A program made the position numbers and the translations under genes. From Ornithinimicrobium avium (GTDB taxonomy: Bacteria; Actinomycetota; Actinomycetes; Actinomycetales; Dermatophilaceae), in NCBI RefSeq assembly GCF_003351765.1, contig NZ_CP031229.1, positions 3,410,001 to 3,474,000 of the forward strand: DNA of 64,000 nt, written 5' to 3'. Numbering within the stretch: the first letter of the stretch is position 1; each line of letters starts with the position of its first letter. Below are positions 45,268-53,683 of the stretch, piece after piece. The notes beneath the pieces were generated by a model. It had not been told where the DNA came from and made no database searches. It saw only the letters and a program-made list of their open reading frames with translations.

Positions 45268-45346
45268 TCCTTGAGACAGGGCTCCCGACCAGCGGCAGGA
45301 GCGGATGCCTGGTGACACAGCGCCGAAACCGTATTACGATTTGGGG

Positions 45347-45595
45347 GTGGAGAAGATCAAGGGAGCGCCGGTCACCGACGAGATGATCCAGGAGTGGGCC
45401 GACGAGGCTGAGAAGGGCTACGACGTCGAGCAACTGCGCAAGCGGGGCCGCAAGCCGATGGGCGACGGACCGGCTCGGGTGGTCCCCGTCCGTCTCGACG
45501 ACACTCTGCTCAGCGCGCTGGACGAGCGCGCGGAGCGCGATCACACCACCCGCTCCGAGTTGATCCGTGCGGCCCTTCGTGCCTACGTGGCGTGA
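45347..45595 (+). CDS. Ribbon-helix-helix antitoxin
   Basis: Start GTG 45347 (after GGGG) gives 82 residues; ATG 45305 is an upstream alternative. The N-terminal MEKIKGAPVTDEMIQEWADE segment is standard in antitoxins of this type. The C-terminus VVPVRLDDTLLSALDERAER, DHTTRSELIRAALRAYV is a CopG/MetJ-like ribbon-helix-helix that binds the operon promoter. Its stop overlaps the toxin start (GTGA). Confidence 0.85.
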   Translation: MEKIKGAPVTDEMIQEWADEAEKGYDVEQLRKRGRKPMGDGPARVVPVRLDDTLLSALDERAERDHTTRSELIRAALRAYVA

Positions 45596-45831
45596 AGGTC
45601 AACCCCTCAGCACTGAAGCATGGACTCACCGAGCCCGACATCCTCCATGCGGCTGAAAACTGGGCCTACGCTAGCGAACCGGACGATGACATGCCGGCCA
45701 AGCAGTTCGTGTTGGGCTTCGACCGGAGCGGCCGTCTCCTCGAGATGGCGATCCTGAATTTCGACAGCGGGCACCAGCTCGTCATCCACGCCATGAAGGC
45801 TCGGCGACAGTACCTACACCTCCTCGAATGA
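45592..45831 (+). CDS. Toxin of type II TA pair (BrnT/RelE-like fold)
   Basis: The 79-residue protein overlaps the antitoxin by 4 bases. It contains NPSALKHGLTEPDILHAAEN, then FVLGFDRSGRLLEMAILNFD and VIHAMKARRQYLHLL. The H-G-x-T-x-x-D-I start and the strand pattern ending M-K-A-R fit toxins annotated as BrnT-like with ribbon-helix-helix partners, which act as ribonucleases. Catalytic residues cannot be assigned with certainty. Confidence 0.78.
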   Translation: MKVNPSALKHGLTEPDILHAAENWAYASEPDDDMPAKQFVLGFDRSGRLLEMAILNFDSGHQLVIHAMKARRQYLHLLE

Positions 45832-46000
45832 GCATCGAATGAGCACGCGGCCAGCGGCAGTACAGAGACGTCTGCAGGCGTCCACAAGGCTGCTGGTCTC
45901 GGCCATGGGTTCCTTGTCCGAGAATCTCGGTCCTGCCCAAGCGCACCCGAGGCGTATCTGACCGTTGAATGCAGGGCGGATACCAGAGGGTTAGATTAGG

Positions 46001-47423
46001 GGCTCTTCACAGATGACGGTGTAGTCGCGGTCTGAAGCCTCCGGCCTCCAGGAGTGCTCGGGCGATGTAATGGGTGAGGTTGCGGAAGCCGAGGGCCAGG
46101 CCGCGTAGGTGCTCGAGTCGACCATTGATCGCCTCGCTGGGACCGTTGCTGGTGCGGGGCCGGTCGACGTAGGCCAGGACGTCGCAGACGCGTCTGGCCA
46201 GGGTGCGGCCGAGCTTGCGCAGCTCGACGAGCCGCTGGGGGACACCCGCAACGAGGGCTTCGATGACGGAGGTCATCTCGGTTCGGCCGGCGCCCCGGTC
46301 CGGGTCGCGGTAGGCAGCGATCATGCGCTGGTAGATGCCCCAGGTGCACTGCACCTCGACGTGCTCGGGTCGGGCGAAGAGGCTCTCGACCCGCTCGTGC
46401 TGACGCTCGGTGAGCAGGTCGGCGCCGGTATGCAGGGTCCGACGTGCCGAGTACAGCGGGTCGCCCTTGCGGCCACGGTGCCCGTGCAGCTCCTGCTGCA
46501 CCCGGCGCCGGCACTCGTCCAGGGCCTCCCCGCCCAACCTGACCACGTGGAACGGGTCCATGACAGAGACCGCGTCCGGCAGCTCCTCGGTAGTGGCCGT
46601 CTTGAACCCGGAGAATCCATCCATGGCCACGACCTCTACCCGATCGCGCCACGCCTGGTCCCGGTCGGCCAGCCAGTCCTTGAACGCCTTCTTCGACCGG
46701 CCCTCGACCATGTCCAGCAACCGTGCCGGCCCGGTCCCCTCGCGCACCGGGGTGAGGTCGATGATCACGGTGACGAACTTGTCGCCCTTGCGGGTGTGCC
46801 GCCACGCGTGCTCGTCACGCCCAGGACGCGGACGCCCTCCAGGCGGGTCGGGTCGTCGATGAGCACCCGTCGTCCCTCGGCCAGGACCGCGTCGTTGGCG
46901 GTGTTCCAGGAGACTGCCAGGCCTTCGGCGACGCGGGCCATCGATAGGTGCTGGCAGACGATCCCGACCAGTGCCCACCGCAGGCCGGCGCGGGAGAGCT
47001 TGGCCCGCGGTTCCGCGGCCTTGCTGGTGTCCTGGCGCCACACGTGTGAGCACTCCGCGCACCGGTAACGGCGGACCGTGACCATCAGCGTGGTGGGGCG
47101 CCACCGGCAACGGTTCGTGCGCCAGCTCCCGGATCACGGTGTCGCGGGGGACGCCCTGGCAGCCGCACCGCCTGCACCAGTCGTCCCGCTCCACCACCCG
47201 GCAGGCGAGGACCGCCCGGTCCGGCTCGAGCAGCTGGCCGGTGACCTCCAGACCGAGGTCGTCCAGGCGGGCGAAGGTGGTCAGGTCAGGGCGCGTGAAG
47301 GTAGCGTCGGGCACGTCGAGGTCTTCCTGATGGGCTGCGTGAGAACTCCCATCATCGGAAGACCTCGACGCCTACCCCGGCACGACGCGCCAGCGCCCCC
47401 TACACCCTGATCTGCGAAGAGCC
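46001..47423 (-). mobile_element. ISL3-family element
   Basis: The 1423-bp element has terminal inverted repeats GGCTCTTC-A-CAGAT at 46001 and the inverse of GGCTCTTC-G-CAGAT ending at 47423, characteristic of ISL3 elements. Flanks (AGATTAGG and TCGAAAGG) do not form a matching 8-bp duplication. The transposase is frameshifted twice. Confidence 0.88.
46007..47314 (-). pseudogene. ISL3-family transposase with two compensating frameshifts
   Basis: The main frame is open for 435 codons, but its middle third (about 46815 to 47105) is nonsense. The neighbouring frame instead holds the expected text: TVRRYRCAECSHVWRQDTSK, AEGLAVSWNTANDAVLAEGR and RLEGVRVLGV. The frame returns before DEHAWRHTRKGDKFVTVIID. 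One insertion and one deletion thus cancel out overall. The DDE core (VAMDGFSGFKTATTEELPDA, VMDPFHVVRL) and C-terminal TSNGPSEAINGRLEHLRGLA are intact. Unless corrected, the product lacks its zinc ribbon and linker and is probably inactive. Confidence 0.85.
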
Positions 47424-47508
47424 TCGAAAGGGCGCGACAAGGTCTAGACGCACCGTTCGGGCCGGCGCTAGTCTGAAGTCTCCAACCGGCACAAAGAAGG
47501 GGGTCGTC
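47424..47508 (+). promoter_or_regulatory. Promoter region of the lanthipeptide genes
   Basis: Between the ISL3 end and the precursor start lies a possible -10 (TAGTCT near 47470). A purine-rich ribosome site (AAAGAAGGGGG) lies 8 bases before ATG 47509. The IS abuts this region, so transcription signals may partly come from the IS edge. Confidence 0.35.
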
Positions 47509-47817
47509 ATGGCCAAGGCAACAACCTCAGTCAGGGAGATGCGCGCGCAACTGGACACAATCCTGGAACGTGCTCAGTCAGACGAGTCGTTCGGAGAACA
47601 GCTGAACACGCAGCCGGAGAAGACCCTGCGTGAGGCAGGGTTGGACTCTCGCGCCGTCCATGAGATCAGCCGAGAGATCAAGGAGTTCTCGGCGGGCAAG
47701 GGGTCGAGCAAGGACTTCGAGGCGGCCATGGGCAAGCAGCCGGCGCGCATGTGTGACTACACGACCTGTTGGATCAGCTGGTGCGACCACTGGGGCACCT
47801 TCTACACCAACAACTGA
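47509..47817 (+). CDS. Lanthipeptide precursor peptide
   Basis: The 102-residue peptide has a long acidic leader and a short core. Leader residues 22-50 (ERAQSDESFGEQLNTQPEKT, LREAGLD) match the pattern of Nif11/NHLP-type leaders. The C-terminal 21 residues, starting right after ARM, contain Cys82, Cys87, Cys92, Thr85, Thr86, Ser90, Thr97 and Thr100, with three Trp, two Tyr and one Phe. Cysteines are absent elsewhere. The synthetase gene starts 3 bases downstream. Up to three thioether rings are possible; the cleavage site is not evident (no double-Gly). I know of no close match. Confidence 0.8.
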   Translation: MAKATTSVREMRAQLDTILERAQSDESFGEQLNTQPEKTLREAGLDSRAVHEISREIKEFSAGKGSSKDFEAAMGKQPARMCDYTTCWISWCDHWGTFYTNN

Positions 47818-47820
47818 GGC

Positions 47821-50574
47821 GTGTCTGAACGTGCCCTGCGTGGGTCCGTCTCGGATTCCACGGACGGACCCGCGCAGGACACAGGCGACTTCGAGCGATC
47901 CATTGTCAAAGGTCTGACAGGCTGCCGCTTCACGACGTCTCGGCAACATCAGTGGTTGGTCACCACCTTCGAGATGTCGGTGCCGTTGCGGTCCCAGGGT
48001 TGGAAGCTGCATGTGGCCGCCCATCCCGGCTCATCGCCTGCCGTCCTTGAGCGCGTCCTTCCCGTTCTACGAGCTCACCGGGCTCCTTTCAAGGTCGCCG
48101 AATCCCCCCAGACCCTCATGGTCCTCAATGCTGGGGCGGGCGGACCGAGCCAGATCGGCAAGTTCGTCACCGTATACCCGCAGACGGACGAGGATGCTCG
48201 GCAGCTCGCGCTCGACCTGGATGCTGCCACGGAAGGGATGGCGGGGCCCCGCATACCCTCGGACCGCCCACTGCGCCCAGGAAGTCTTGTGCACTATAGG
48301 TTCGGCAGCTTCACCGGTAGCGCACTCATGCAACTGCCGGACGGGACCGTGGCTTCGGCGCTGCTCACTCCTAGCGGCACGCTCGAGCCGGACCAGCGCC
48401 TGTCGGTCTACTCTCCTCCGTCGTGGGCCGTGGACCCGTTCGACTCCCCGGAGGAGTCACTGCAAAGCCTTCAGCCGCTGGAGCAGGGGGGAAATGCTTC
48501 CTACCGAGTGCTCGGGCTTCTGTCGAACAGCGGCCGGGGTCCGGTGTTCATCGGGCTGGATGTTGAACGCCGCCGCCGGTGCGTCTTCAAGTCTTCCGCC
48601 AAGGGGATGACCGATCGCCCGTCGGACGGAGAGTTGGCGTTGCGCCGGGAGGCGGCGCTGCTGGGGTCACTCCCTGCGCACGGAGCCTGGCCGGCGGTAT
48701 ATGACCTCATCGAGACCGACGAGCAGCTGATGATCGTCACGGAGGACGTCGAAGGTGTGTCCCTGGGTGAGCGGATCGCAGATTCCACGGCAGGAGGAAG
48801 TCAGCTGTCGCCTAGCGAGGTCGTCGATCTCGCTCTCGAGATAGGCCGAGCCGTCGAGGCCCTTCACCGGGAGGGCGTCATCCACCGGGACCTGAAATCC
48901 TCCAACGTCCTCGTTCGTCCGACAGGTGGGGTCGCGCTGATCGACTTCGAGCACGCGGGCCGCAAGCAAGAACGTGTGGGCTCGGGAGGGACGCGGGGTT
49001 ACATGTCGCCCCAGCAGCGGGCCGGTCAACCGACCAGCGAGTCGGATGACGTCTACGCACTCGGCGCTCTTCTCATGCTGCTCGCCACGTCATGCGAGCC
49101 ATCCCAGGCGCCGGACGCCGCGGACCTGACCACGCGCCCGCTGGAGCTGCTCAGACCGGACCTCCCACCGAGCCTGGCACGCCTGATCCGGTCCTGCCTC
49201 AGCACCGAGCCCGGCTGCAGACCACGCGACGCCACGGAGTTCATCTCGCTGCTGACGGACTTCCGAAAGGATGACCTAACCGCAAGCCCATCCCGGGTGG
49301 CCGGTGACACCAGGGCTAGCAACTGTCCGGCGACTGCTGCGATTCCTGACCCTCTCGGCACGGCGCAGGAGTTGTGCGACGCGCTGTGCAACCGCGCCGC
49401 GCCGGGGCCCGACGGAACCTTGACCTGGATCAGTACGTCCCCCGGGACTCTGCCCGTGCCCTACCGACAAATCAACAACGGCGTCCCCGGCGTCCTGCTG
49501 GGGCTTGCCTCAGGCTGGTGGATCCTCGGCCGGGAAAGGCACCGCGACACGCTCACACGGGGCGCGCGCTGGCTCATGGAGTCGGAAGAACTGCCGGGAG
49601 CCAAGATCAGCGGACTCTACGCGGGCGAGGCAGGAGTAGGTGCGTCGTTGCTGGTCGCCGGCCTGGCATGCGGCGACCGCTCCTTCCTGGACGGCGCGTA
49701 CGAGGTGGAGCGCCGACTTCGCCAGTACCCATTCGACTCCGTCGACCTCTATCACGGCACGGCAGGACGTCTACGGTTCCTGGCGATGCTCTGGTCCCTC
49801 GAGCAGGACCGTGACGTCCTCGAGCACGCCTTGCGCTGCGCTGAGCACCTCCACGCCACGGCTGTGGCCCCTTCGGACGGCCTAGCTTGCTGGCAGGGGG
49901 ATGAGAACACGGCAGGCGTGGCCCTGGCGAGCTACGCACACGGCACTGCAGGTGTTGCCGACGCTCTGCTTGACCTCTACGAGATCACGCGGGACGCCCG
50001 ACACCTTGACCTCGTAGACCGTGCCGTCCGCTGGGTCAGCAGCGCCGCAGTCCCCAGCCTCCATGACGGATCCGGGACCGACTGGGGAAACGGCGGCGCG
50101 TTCGGTGGCCTGTGGTGCTACGGCGCCAGCGGCGTAGGACTGCTCTACCTGCACCTCATGCGCGTGCGCACGGACCCAAACGATGAAGATATCGCCCGCC
50201 GAGCTGGGAACACCACTGCCTTCGCGGGAAGGTACGCAGGCCCCGGACTCTGCCACGGCCTTGGCGGTTCGATCGAGTACCTGCTCGACCTGCACCAGCT
50301 CACAGGAGACCCAGCATGGCTGAGGCATTCATCTGACCTACAACGACTCCTGCACGCCTACCGCCGCTCAACACCCGATGGCATCGGCTACCCATCCACC
50401 CAGGACCACCCGAAGGACAGCTCCTACATGCTCGGAGATGCTGGACTCGTGGGAACGATGCTGCGGCAAGGTACAGATGGCCAGCTTCCCCGAATGCTGT
50501 CCATTGCCTCCGTCCACCACCTGGCGAAGCCCCCACAGATGCGCCAAACGCAGGGCGCATCCGGCCCAACGTAG
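47821..50574 (+). CDS. Three-domain lanthionine synthetase (class III/IV, zinc-cyclase type)
   Basis: The 917-residue enzyme starts at GTG 47821 after GAGG. Residues 40-210 form a lyase-like domain (GWKLHVAAHPGSSPAVLERV, then PQTLMVLNAGAGGPSQIGKF, VTVYPQTDEDARQLA). Residues 230-490 form a protein kinase domain: nucleotide Lys in RRRCVFKSSAKGM, HRDLKSSNVLV with catalytic Asp357, and DFEHAG replacing DFG. Residues 540-905 form a LanC cyclase with DLYHGTAG, SYAHGTAGVAD, WCYGASGVG (Cys766) and GLCHGLGG (Cys811, His812). Cyclase zinc ligands are present, as in class IV (LanL) enzymes and unlike class III. It phosphorylates, dehydrates and cyclises the upstream peptide. No transporter or protease gene follows. 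Confidence 0.88.
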   Translation: MSERALRGSVSDSTDGPAQDTGDFERSIVKGLTGCRFTTSRQHQWLVTTFEMSVPLRSQGWKLHVAAHPGSSPAVLERVLPVLRAHRAPFKVAESPQTLMVLNAGAGGPSQIGKFVTVYPQTDEDARQLALDLDAATEGMAGPRIPSDRPLRPGSLVHYRFGSFTGSALMQLPDGTVASALLTPSGTLEPDQRLSVYSPPSWAVDPFDSPEESLQSLQPLEQGGNASYRVLGLLSNSGRGPVFIGLDVERRRRCVFKSSAKGMTDRPSDGELALRREAALLGSLPAHGAWPAVYDLIETDEQLMIVTEDVEGVSLGERIADSTAGGSQLSPSEVVDLALEIGRAVEALHREGVIHRDLKSSNVLVRPTGGVALIDFEHAGRKQERVGSGGTRGYMSPQQRAGQPTSESDDVYALGALLMLLATSCEPSQAPDAADLTTRPLELLRPDLPPSLARLIRSCLSTEPGCRPRDATEFISLLTDFRKDDLTASPSRVAGDTRASNCPATAAIPDPLGTAQELCDALCNRAAPGPDGTLTWISTSPGTLPVPYRQINNGVPGVLLGLASGWWILGRERHRDTLTRGARWLMESEELPGAKISGLYAGEAGVGASLLVAGLACGDRSFLDGAYEVERRLRQYPFDSVDLYHGTAGRLRFLAMLWSLEQDRDVLEHALRCAEHLHATAVAPSDGLACWQGDENTAGVALASYAHGTAGVADALLDLYEITRDARHLDLVDRAVRWVSSAAVPSLHDGSGTDWGNGGAFGGLWCYGASGVGLLYLHLMRVRTDPNDEDIARRAGNTTAFAGRYAGPGLCHGLGGSIEYLLDLHQLTGDPAWLRHSSDLQRLLHAYRRSTPDGIGYPSTQDHPKDSSYMLGDAGLVGTMLRQGTDGQLPRMLSIASVHHLAKPPQMRQTQGASGPT

Positions 50575-50705
50575 CCGTGCTCCACGCGGCAGTACAGGGT
50601 GTTTTGACGCGCGCCGGCTCGAGGTGGGTGGTTCCAGTGCCAGGCCGACGCGGCGCAGCTGACGCGCGAGGCGTCCGAGAGGGAACGCTCAGCTGGTGAT
50701 CGGGG

Positions 50706-52667
50706 TCAGGGCGCGCATGCCACCGCTTCGAAGGCGCGACTTCTGTTGGAGCTGGGAGCCTCGAGCTGGTAGTGACTGGGGTCGTTTTCGTAGTCGATCA
50801 GCTGCTGCCTGCTCCATCCTTCGTGACGAGCCTTCGCCTGTGTGCATCTCCATTCATAGCCGGGTTTGTGTCCGATGTCCGGCTTCCCGACGATCGATTG
50901 TCCGGTGTTGGGGTCGATGTAGCGTCCTTGCGCATCCCGTGGTGCTAGAGCCTCGATCTCGGCTCGCGTGTGCGACTTGAGCAGGACGCGGGTCATCGCG
51001 GGGTCGGCGCCTGCTTGGATCTGTCTGGTGACTTGTGCGACATGGGCTGCCTCGCTGGCGGCCCGTTGGGCCTGGAGCCCGCCCTTCACGCTCTTGGCAA
51101 TCTTGCCCACGCCGATGCCGGGGAGCGCGGTTGCTAGTGAGAGCCCAGCCGCTTCGAAGTCGCCCTCGATTGCGTACCACGTGGTATTTGTCGCGCTTGC
51201 CAGTGGGCCAACGAGCGCCGGGGCCTCGCTCAGGATCTCAAGGACGACGTGGCCCCACCGCTGTGCCCATCGCCAGACGACTCCGGCTCCGGCCCTGGTG
51301 CAGTTCCAGTAGTCACGGGGAGCCCAGGAGCATCCGCTCACCTCAATTACCTGCTGGGCCAAGGCTTGGAGGACTGCTGCGTCGTGGAGAGGGCCGACGT
51401 CGTTGAACGCGACTTGCACCGCTTGTGCATCCACGGGCCCCGATGCCCAGGTGGTGGACTCTATGGCCACTGCGAGAGCGGTGAGCACTGCCGTTACTCC
51501 GACGCTGTCACCATCAGGTGTTTCCGCGAACCTGTGCTCGAAGAGTAGGTAGTGGGTGAACTTGCCGATGGCGTAGTCGGACTCGGCAATCTTCTGGGAG
51601 CCGGGCAAGAATGACGTGAATGCCCACTCGCTGGCGGCTGGGTTCGCGGTCAGGGCGGCCGTGAGGGCGAGTATGCCGTCGGTCAGGTAGACGCCGCTGG
51701 GAGCTGGGGCGAACTTGACGTCTCTGCCTGGGTTGGCCTTCGGCCAGGCGCCCTTGCCTTCACGAACGTCATACGCGTGGAAATCGCGCGTCACCGCTTG
51801 GAGGAACTCGGTCGACCAGTAGCCCCGCGAAAGGACGAGCAGGAGGTTGGCCTTGTTGGCCAGGTCCTGCTTCTCGCGCAGCTTTCCCTCCCTGTCGAAG
51901 AAGCCGTCGTGCTGGCCGTACAGCGCGAGTGGGGTGGTCGTGGCGGCCACGAAGTCTTCGGTCCACGAGGGTGGCAAGTTCCGCTTCCCGCGGCCGTGGG
52001 TAGCCAGGGCCAGTGTGCCCGCAAGGTCGGTCAGGACGATCTCGTAAGCGTTGACGTCAACCCCCGCTCTGAAGGGGGCATCCTCGCTGGAGCCAGCGAC
52101 CGTTCCCAGGGCGTCTCCGATGTCGCGTGGTGTCACGTTCGACGCGAAGTAAAACGCGAAGTCCTGCTCTCCCCGGTGAACGGCTAGGTGCTGGCCGGAT
52201 CCGGCGAGGTCGCCGCTCTTGAGGGCTCGGACTGCGGCTCGCGCATCGGAGCGGACCTCTGAGAAGTAGTCTCTGGTCAATACCCCAGTAAGGGTGACGA
52301 GCAGGACTGCAACCAGCGCCATGACGAGCCAGCCCGTCGGCGTCAAGAAGCCCCGACGTCGGTCCAGGATCGCCTTGCGGAGAATCACCCTTTCAAGGAA
52401 GCGACCCTTCCCCCAGGTCGCGACCTCCCAACCCCTGGATTCCCAATCAGCCACCCTGGCGGCCACATTTCGTGGCGTGCCGCGCAGAGACTTGAACCTG
52501 TGCCGGACCTCTGCTGGTTCCGCACCTCGAAGACGACGACGGCGCGCAGATGGCGGCGCCGAACGCTCTCGCACGCGCCCCTCCTCTCGCCTACCGCCCC
52601 ATGGTGGCGTAAGACTATCGAACCGCTCCGACGGGGGCTCAAGTCCGTCGCCGCGGTTTTCCGCCAT
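50706..52667 (-). CDS. Membrane-anchored GH-E nuclease (polymorphic toxin)
   Basis: The 653-residue product has a basic N-terminus, one membrane helix at about 110-132 (GWLVMALVAVLLVTLTGVL) and a long helical middle. The C-terminal toxin domain is at about 590-645: GRYIDPNTGQSIVGKPDIGH, then KPGYEWRCTQAKARHEGWSR, QQLIDYENDPSHYQLEAPSS, NRSRAFE. The GHKPG and closing Glu are the signature of GH-E HNH/EndoVII-type nucleases. The N-terminal part shows no known trafficking motif, and the start is uncertain (the next in-frame possibilities are further in). No immunity gene lies immediately downstream. The EcsC-like gene is divergent upstream. Confidence 0.7.
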   Translation of the reverse strand: MAENRGDGLEPPSERFDSLTPPWGGRREEGRVRERSAPPSARRRRLRGAEPAEVRHRFKSLRGTPRNVAARVADWESRGWEVATWGKGRFLERVILRKAILDRRRGFLTPTGWLVMALVAVLLVTLTGVLTRDYFSEVRSDARAAVRALKSGDLAGSGQHLAVHRGEQDFAFYFASNVTPRDIGDALGTVAGSSEDAPFRAGVDVNAYEIVLTDLAGTLALATHGRGKRNLPPSWTEDFVAATTTPLALYGQHDGFFDREGKLREKQDLANKANLLLVLSRGYWSTEFLQAVTRDFHAYDVREGKGAWPKANPGRDVKFAPAPSGVYLTDGILALTAALTANPAASEWAFTSFLPGSQKIAESDYAIGKFTHYLLFEHRFAETPDGDSVGVTAVLTALAVAIESTTWASGPVDAQAVQVAFNDVGPLHDAAVLQALAQQVIEVSGCSWAPRDYWNCTRAGAGVVWRWAQRWGHVVLEILSEAPALVGPLASATNTTWYAIEGDFEAAGLSLATALPGIGVGKIAKSVKGGLQAQRAASEAAHVAQVTRQIQAGADPAMTRVLLKSHTRAEIEALAPRDAQGRYIDPNTGQSIVGKPDIGHKPGYEWRCTQAKARHEGWSRQQLIDYENDPSHYQLEAPSSNRSRAFEAVACAP

Positions 52668-52754
52668 ACAGGGGGCTGCCCTTGGTCTGTTGCTCGCGCT
52701 CCCGTCAGCGGGCGATCGAGCGCCCCGACGCAGCCACAGATAGTGTTCCGTCGC

Positions 52755-53564
52755 ATGGCGGACAAGTCTCAGGACAAGTTGTACTCGACGACGCTTCAGA
52801 CGATCGGCGCTGTCTCGAAACTGCCCGTTGTGCGAGTAGACCGCGAGGCCTACCTGCGTAAGCAGTTTGCGGGCTCACCGCACCTGGACGTGATCCTCGA
52901 GCGCGGTCCGCAGGCGGTGTTCACGACCGAGTCCTTGCGGCAGAAGGCCAATGGCATCATCAAGAGCAGCACCGCGAAGACGTCGCTGTCCTCCTTCGCT
53001 GCAGGGCTGCCAGGCAACCCCGCAGTGATGGTCGCGGCCGGTGGCGCGGATGTCGTGCAGTACTTCGGGTTTGCGGTCAATCTGGCTCAGCAGATCGCCT
53101 ACCTGTTCGGGGAGGACAACCTCTTCGACGGCGGCGGACAGCTGTCTGAGGCCGCACAGATGAGAGTCATCGCCTACCTCGGCGCCATGTTCGGTGCGGC
53201 AGGCGCGGCAGCGCTCGTATCCCAGACTTCGAAGGTCGCGGGCGCCAATCTCGGCAAGAAGGTCGCCGCTCAAGCACTCACCAAGACAGCCTGGTACCCA
53301 CTTGTGAAGAAGGTTGGCGCGGTGATCGGGAAACAGGTCACCAAGAAGACCGTCGAGAAGACCATCACCAAGGCTGTACCCGTTGTCGGTGGAGTGCTGT
53401 CCGGCGGGCTGACGTACGTGACCTTCCGGCCCATGGGGCATCGCTTGGCCGACACGTTGGTGAAGAACCTGAACGGCGACTTCGACAACGAGCTAGAGCT
53501 GAACGCCGAGTTCGCTGCGACACTGAACGTGGTCGTGGCCCCTGTGGAGAACACAGCCGACTGA
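52755..53564 (+). CDS. EcsC-family-like protein
   Basis: ATG 52755 gives 269 residues. It begins MADKSQDKLYSTTLQTIGAV and contains REAYLRKQFAGSPHLDVILE, LSSFAAGLPGNPAVMVAAGG, ADVVQYFGFAVNLAQQIAYL, FGE and LSGGLTYVTFRPMGHRLADT. These motifs are shared by a widespread Gram-positive family that I associate with EcsC-type proteins. Two hydrophobic segments (VMVAAGGADVVQYFGFAVNL and VIAYLGAMFGAAGAAALV) suggest membrane association. It is divergent from the GH-E toxin gene and about 90 bases away. Whether it relates to toxin protection or is an independent gene is unknown. Confidence 0.6.
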   Translation: MADKSQDKLYSTTLQTIGAVSKLPVVRVDREAYLRKQFAGSPHLDVILERGPQAVFTTESLRQKANGIIKSSTAKTSLSSFAAGLPGNPAVMVAAGGADVVQYFGFAVNLAQQIAYLFGEDNLFDGGGQLSEAAQMRVIAYLGAMFGAAGAAALVSQTSKVAGANLGKKVAAQALTKTAWYPLVKKVGAVIGKQVTKKTVEKTITKAVPVVGGVLSGGLTYVTFRPMGHRLADTLVKNLNGDFDNELELNAEFAATLNVVVAPVENTAD

Positions 53565-53608
53565 AGCATGACGGGCCGTAGACACCCCATACGGGTACTC
53601 GGCTCGCG

Positions 53609-53645
53609 GCATGATCGGACGAGCGTAGCCGTCCTCAGCGCGGCA
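53609..53645 (-). repeat. Single copy of the 34-bp repeat, reverse orientation
   Basis: The unit reads CATGATCGGACGAGCGTAGC and then CGTCCTCAGCGCGGCAAT. It is inverted relative to the main array and identical in the palindromic core. It lies 39 bases before the start of the XRE-cupin regulator, inside its probable promoter. Confidence 0.88.
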
Positions 53646-53683
53646 ATAGCGTACTTGCACTATGGGTGCACTATGCTGCACTC

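Noticed and set aside
46001..47423. Intact ISL3 transposase of 435 codons
   Set aside because: The frame is open, but its middle third is nonsense compared with the neighbouring frame, showing two compensating shifts.
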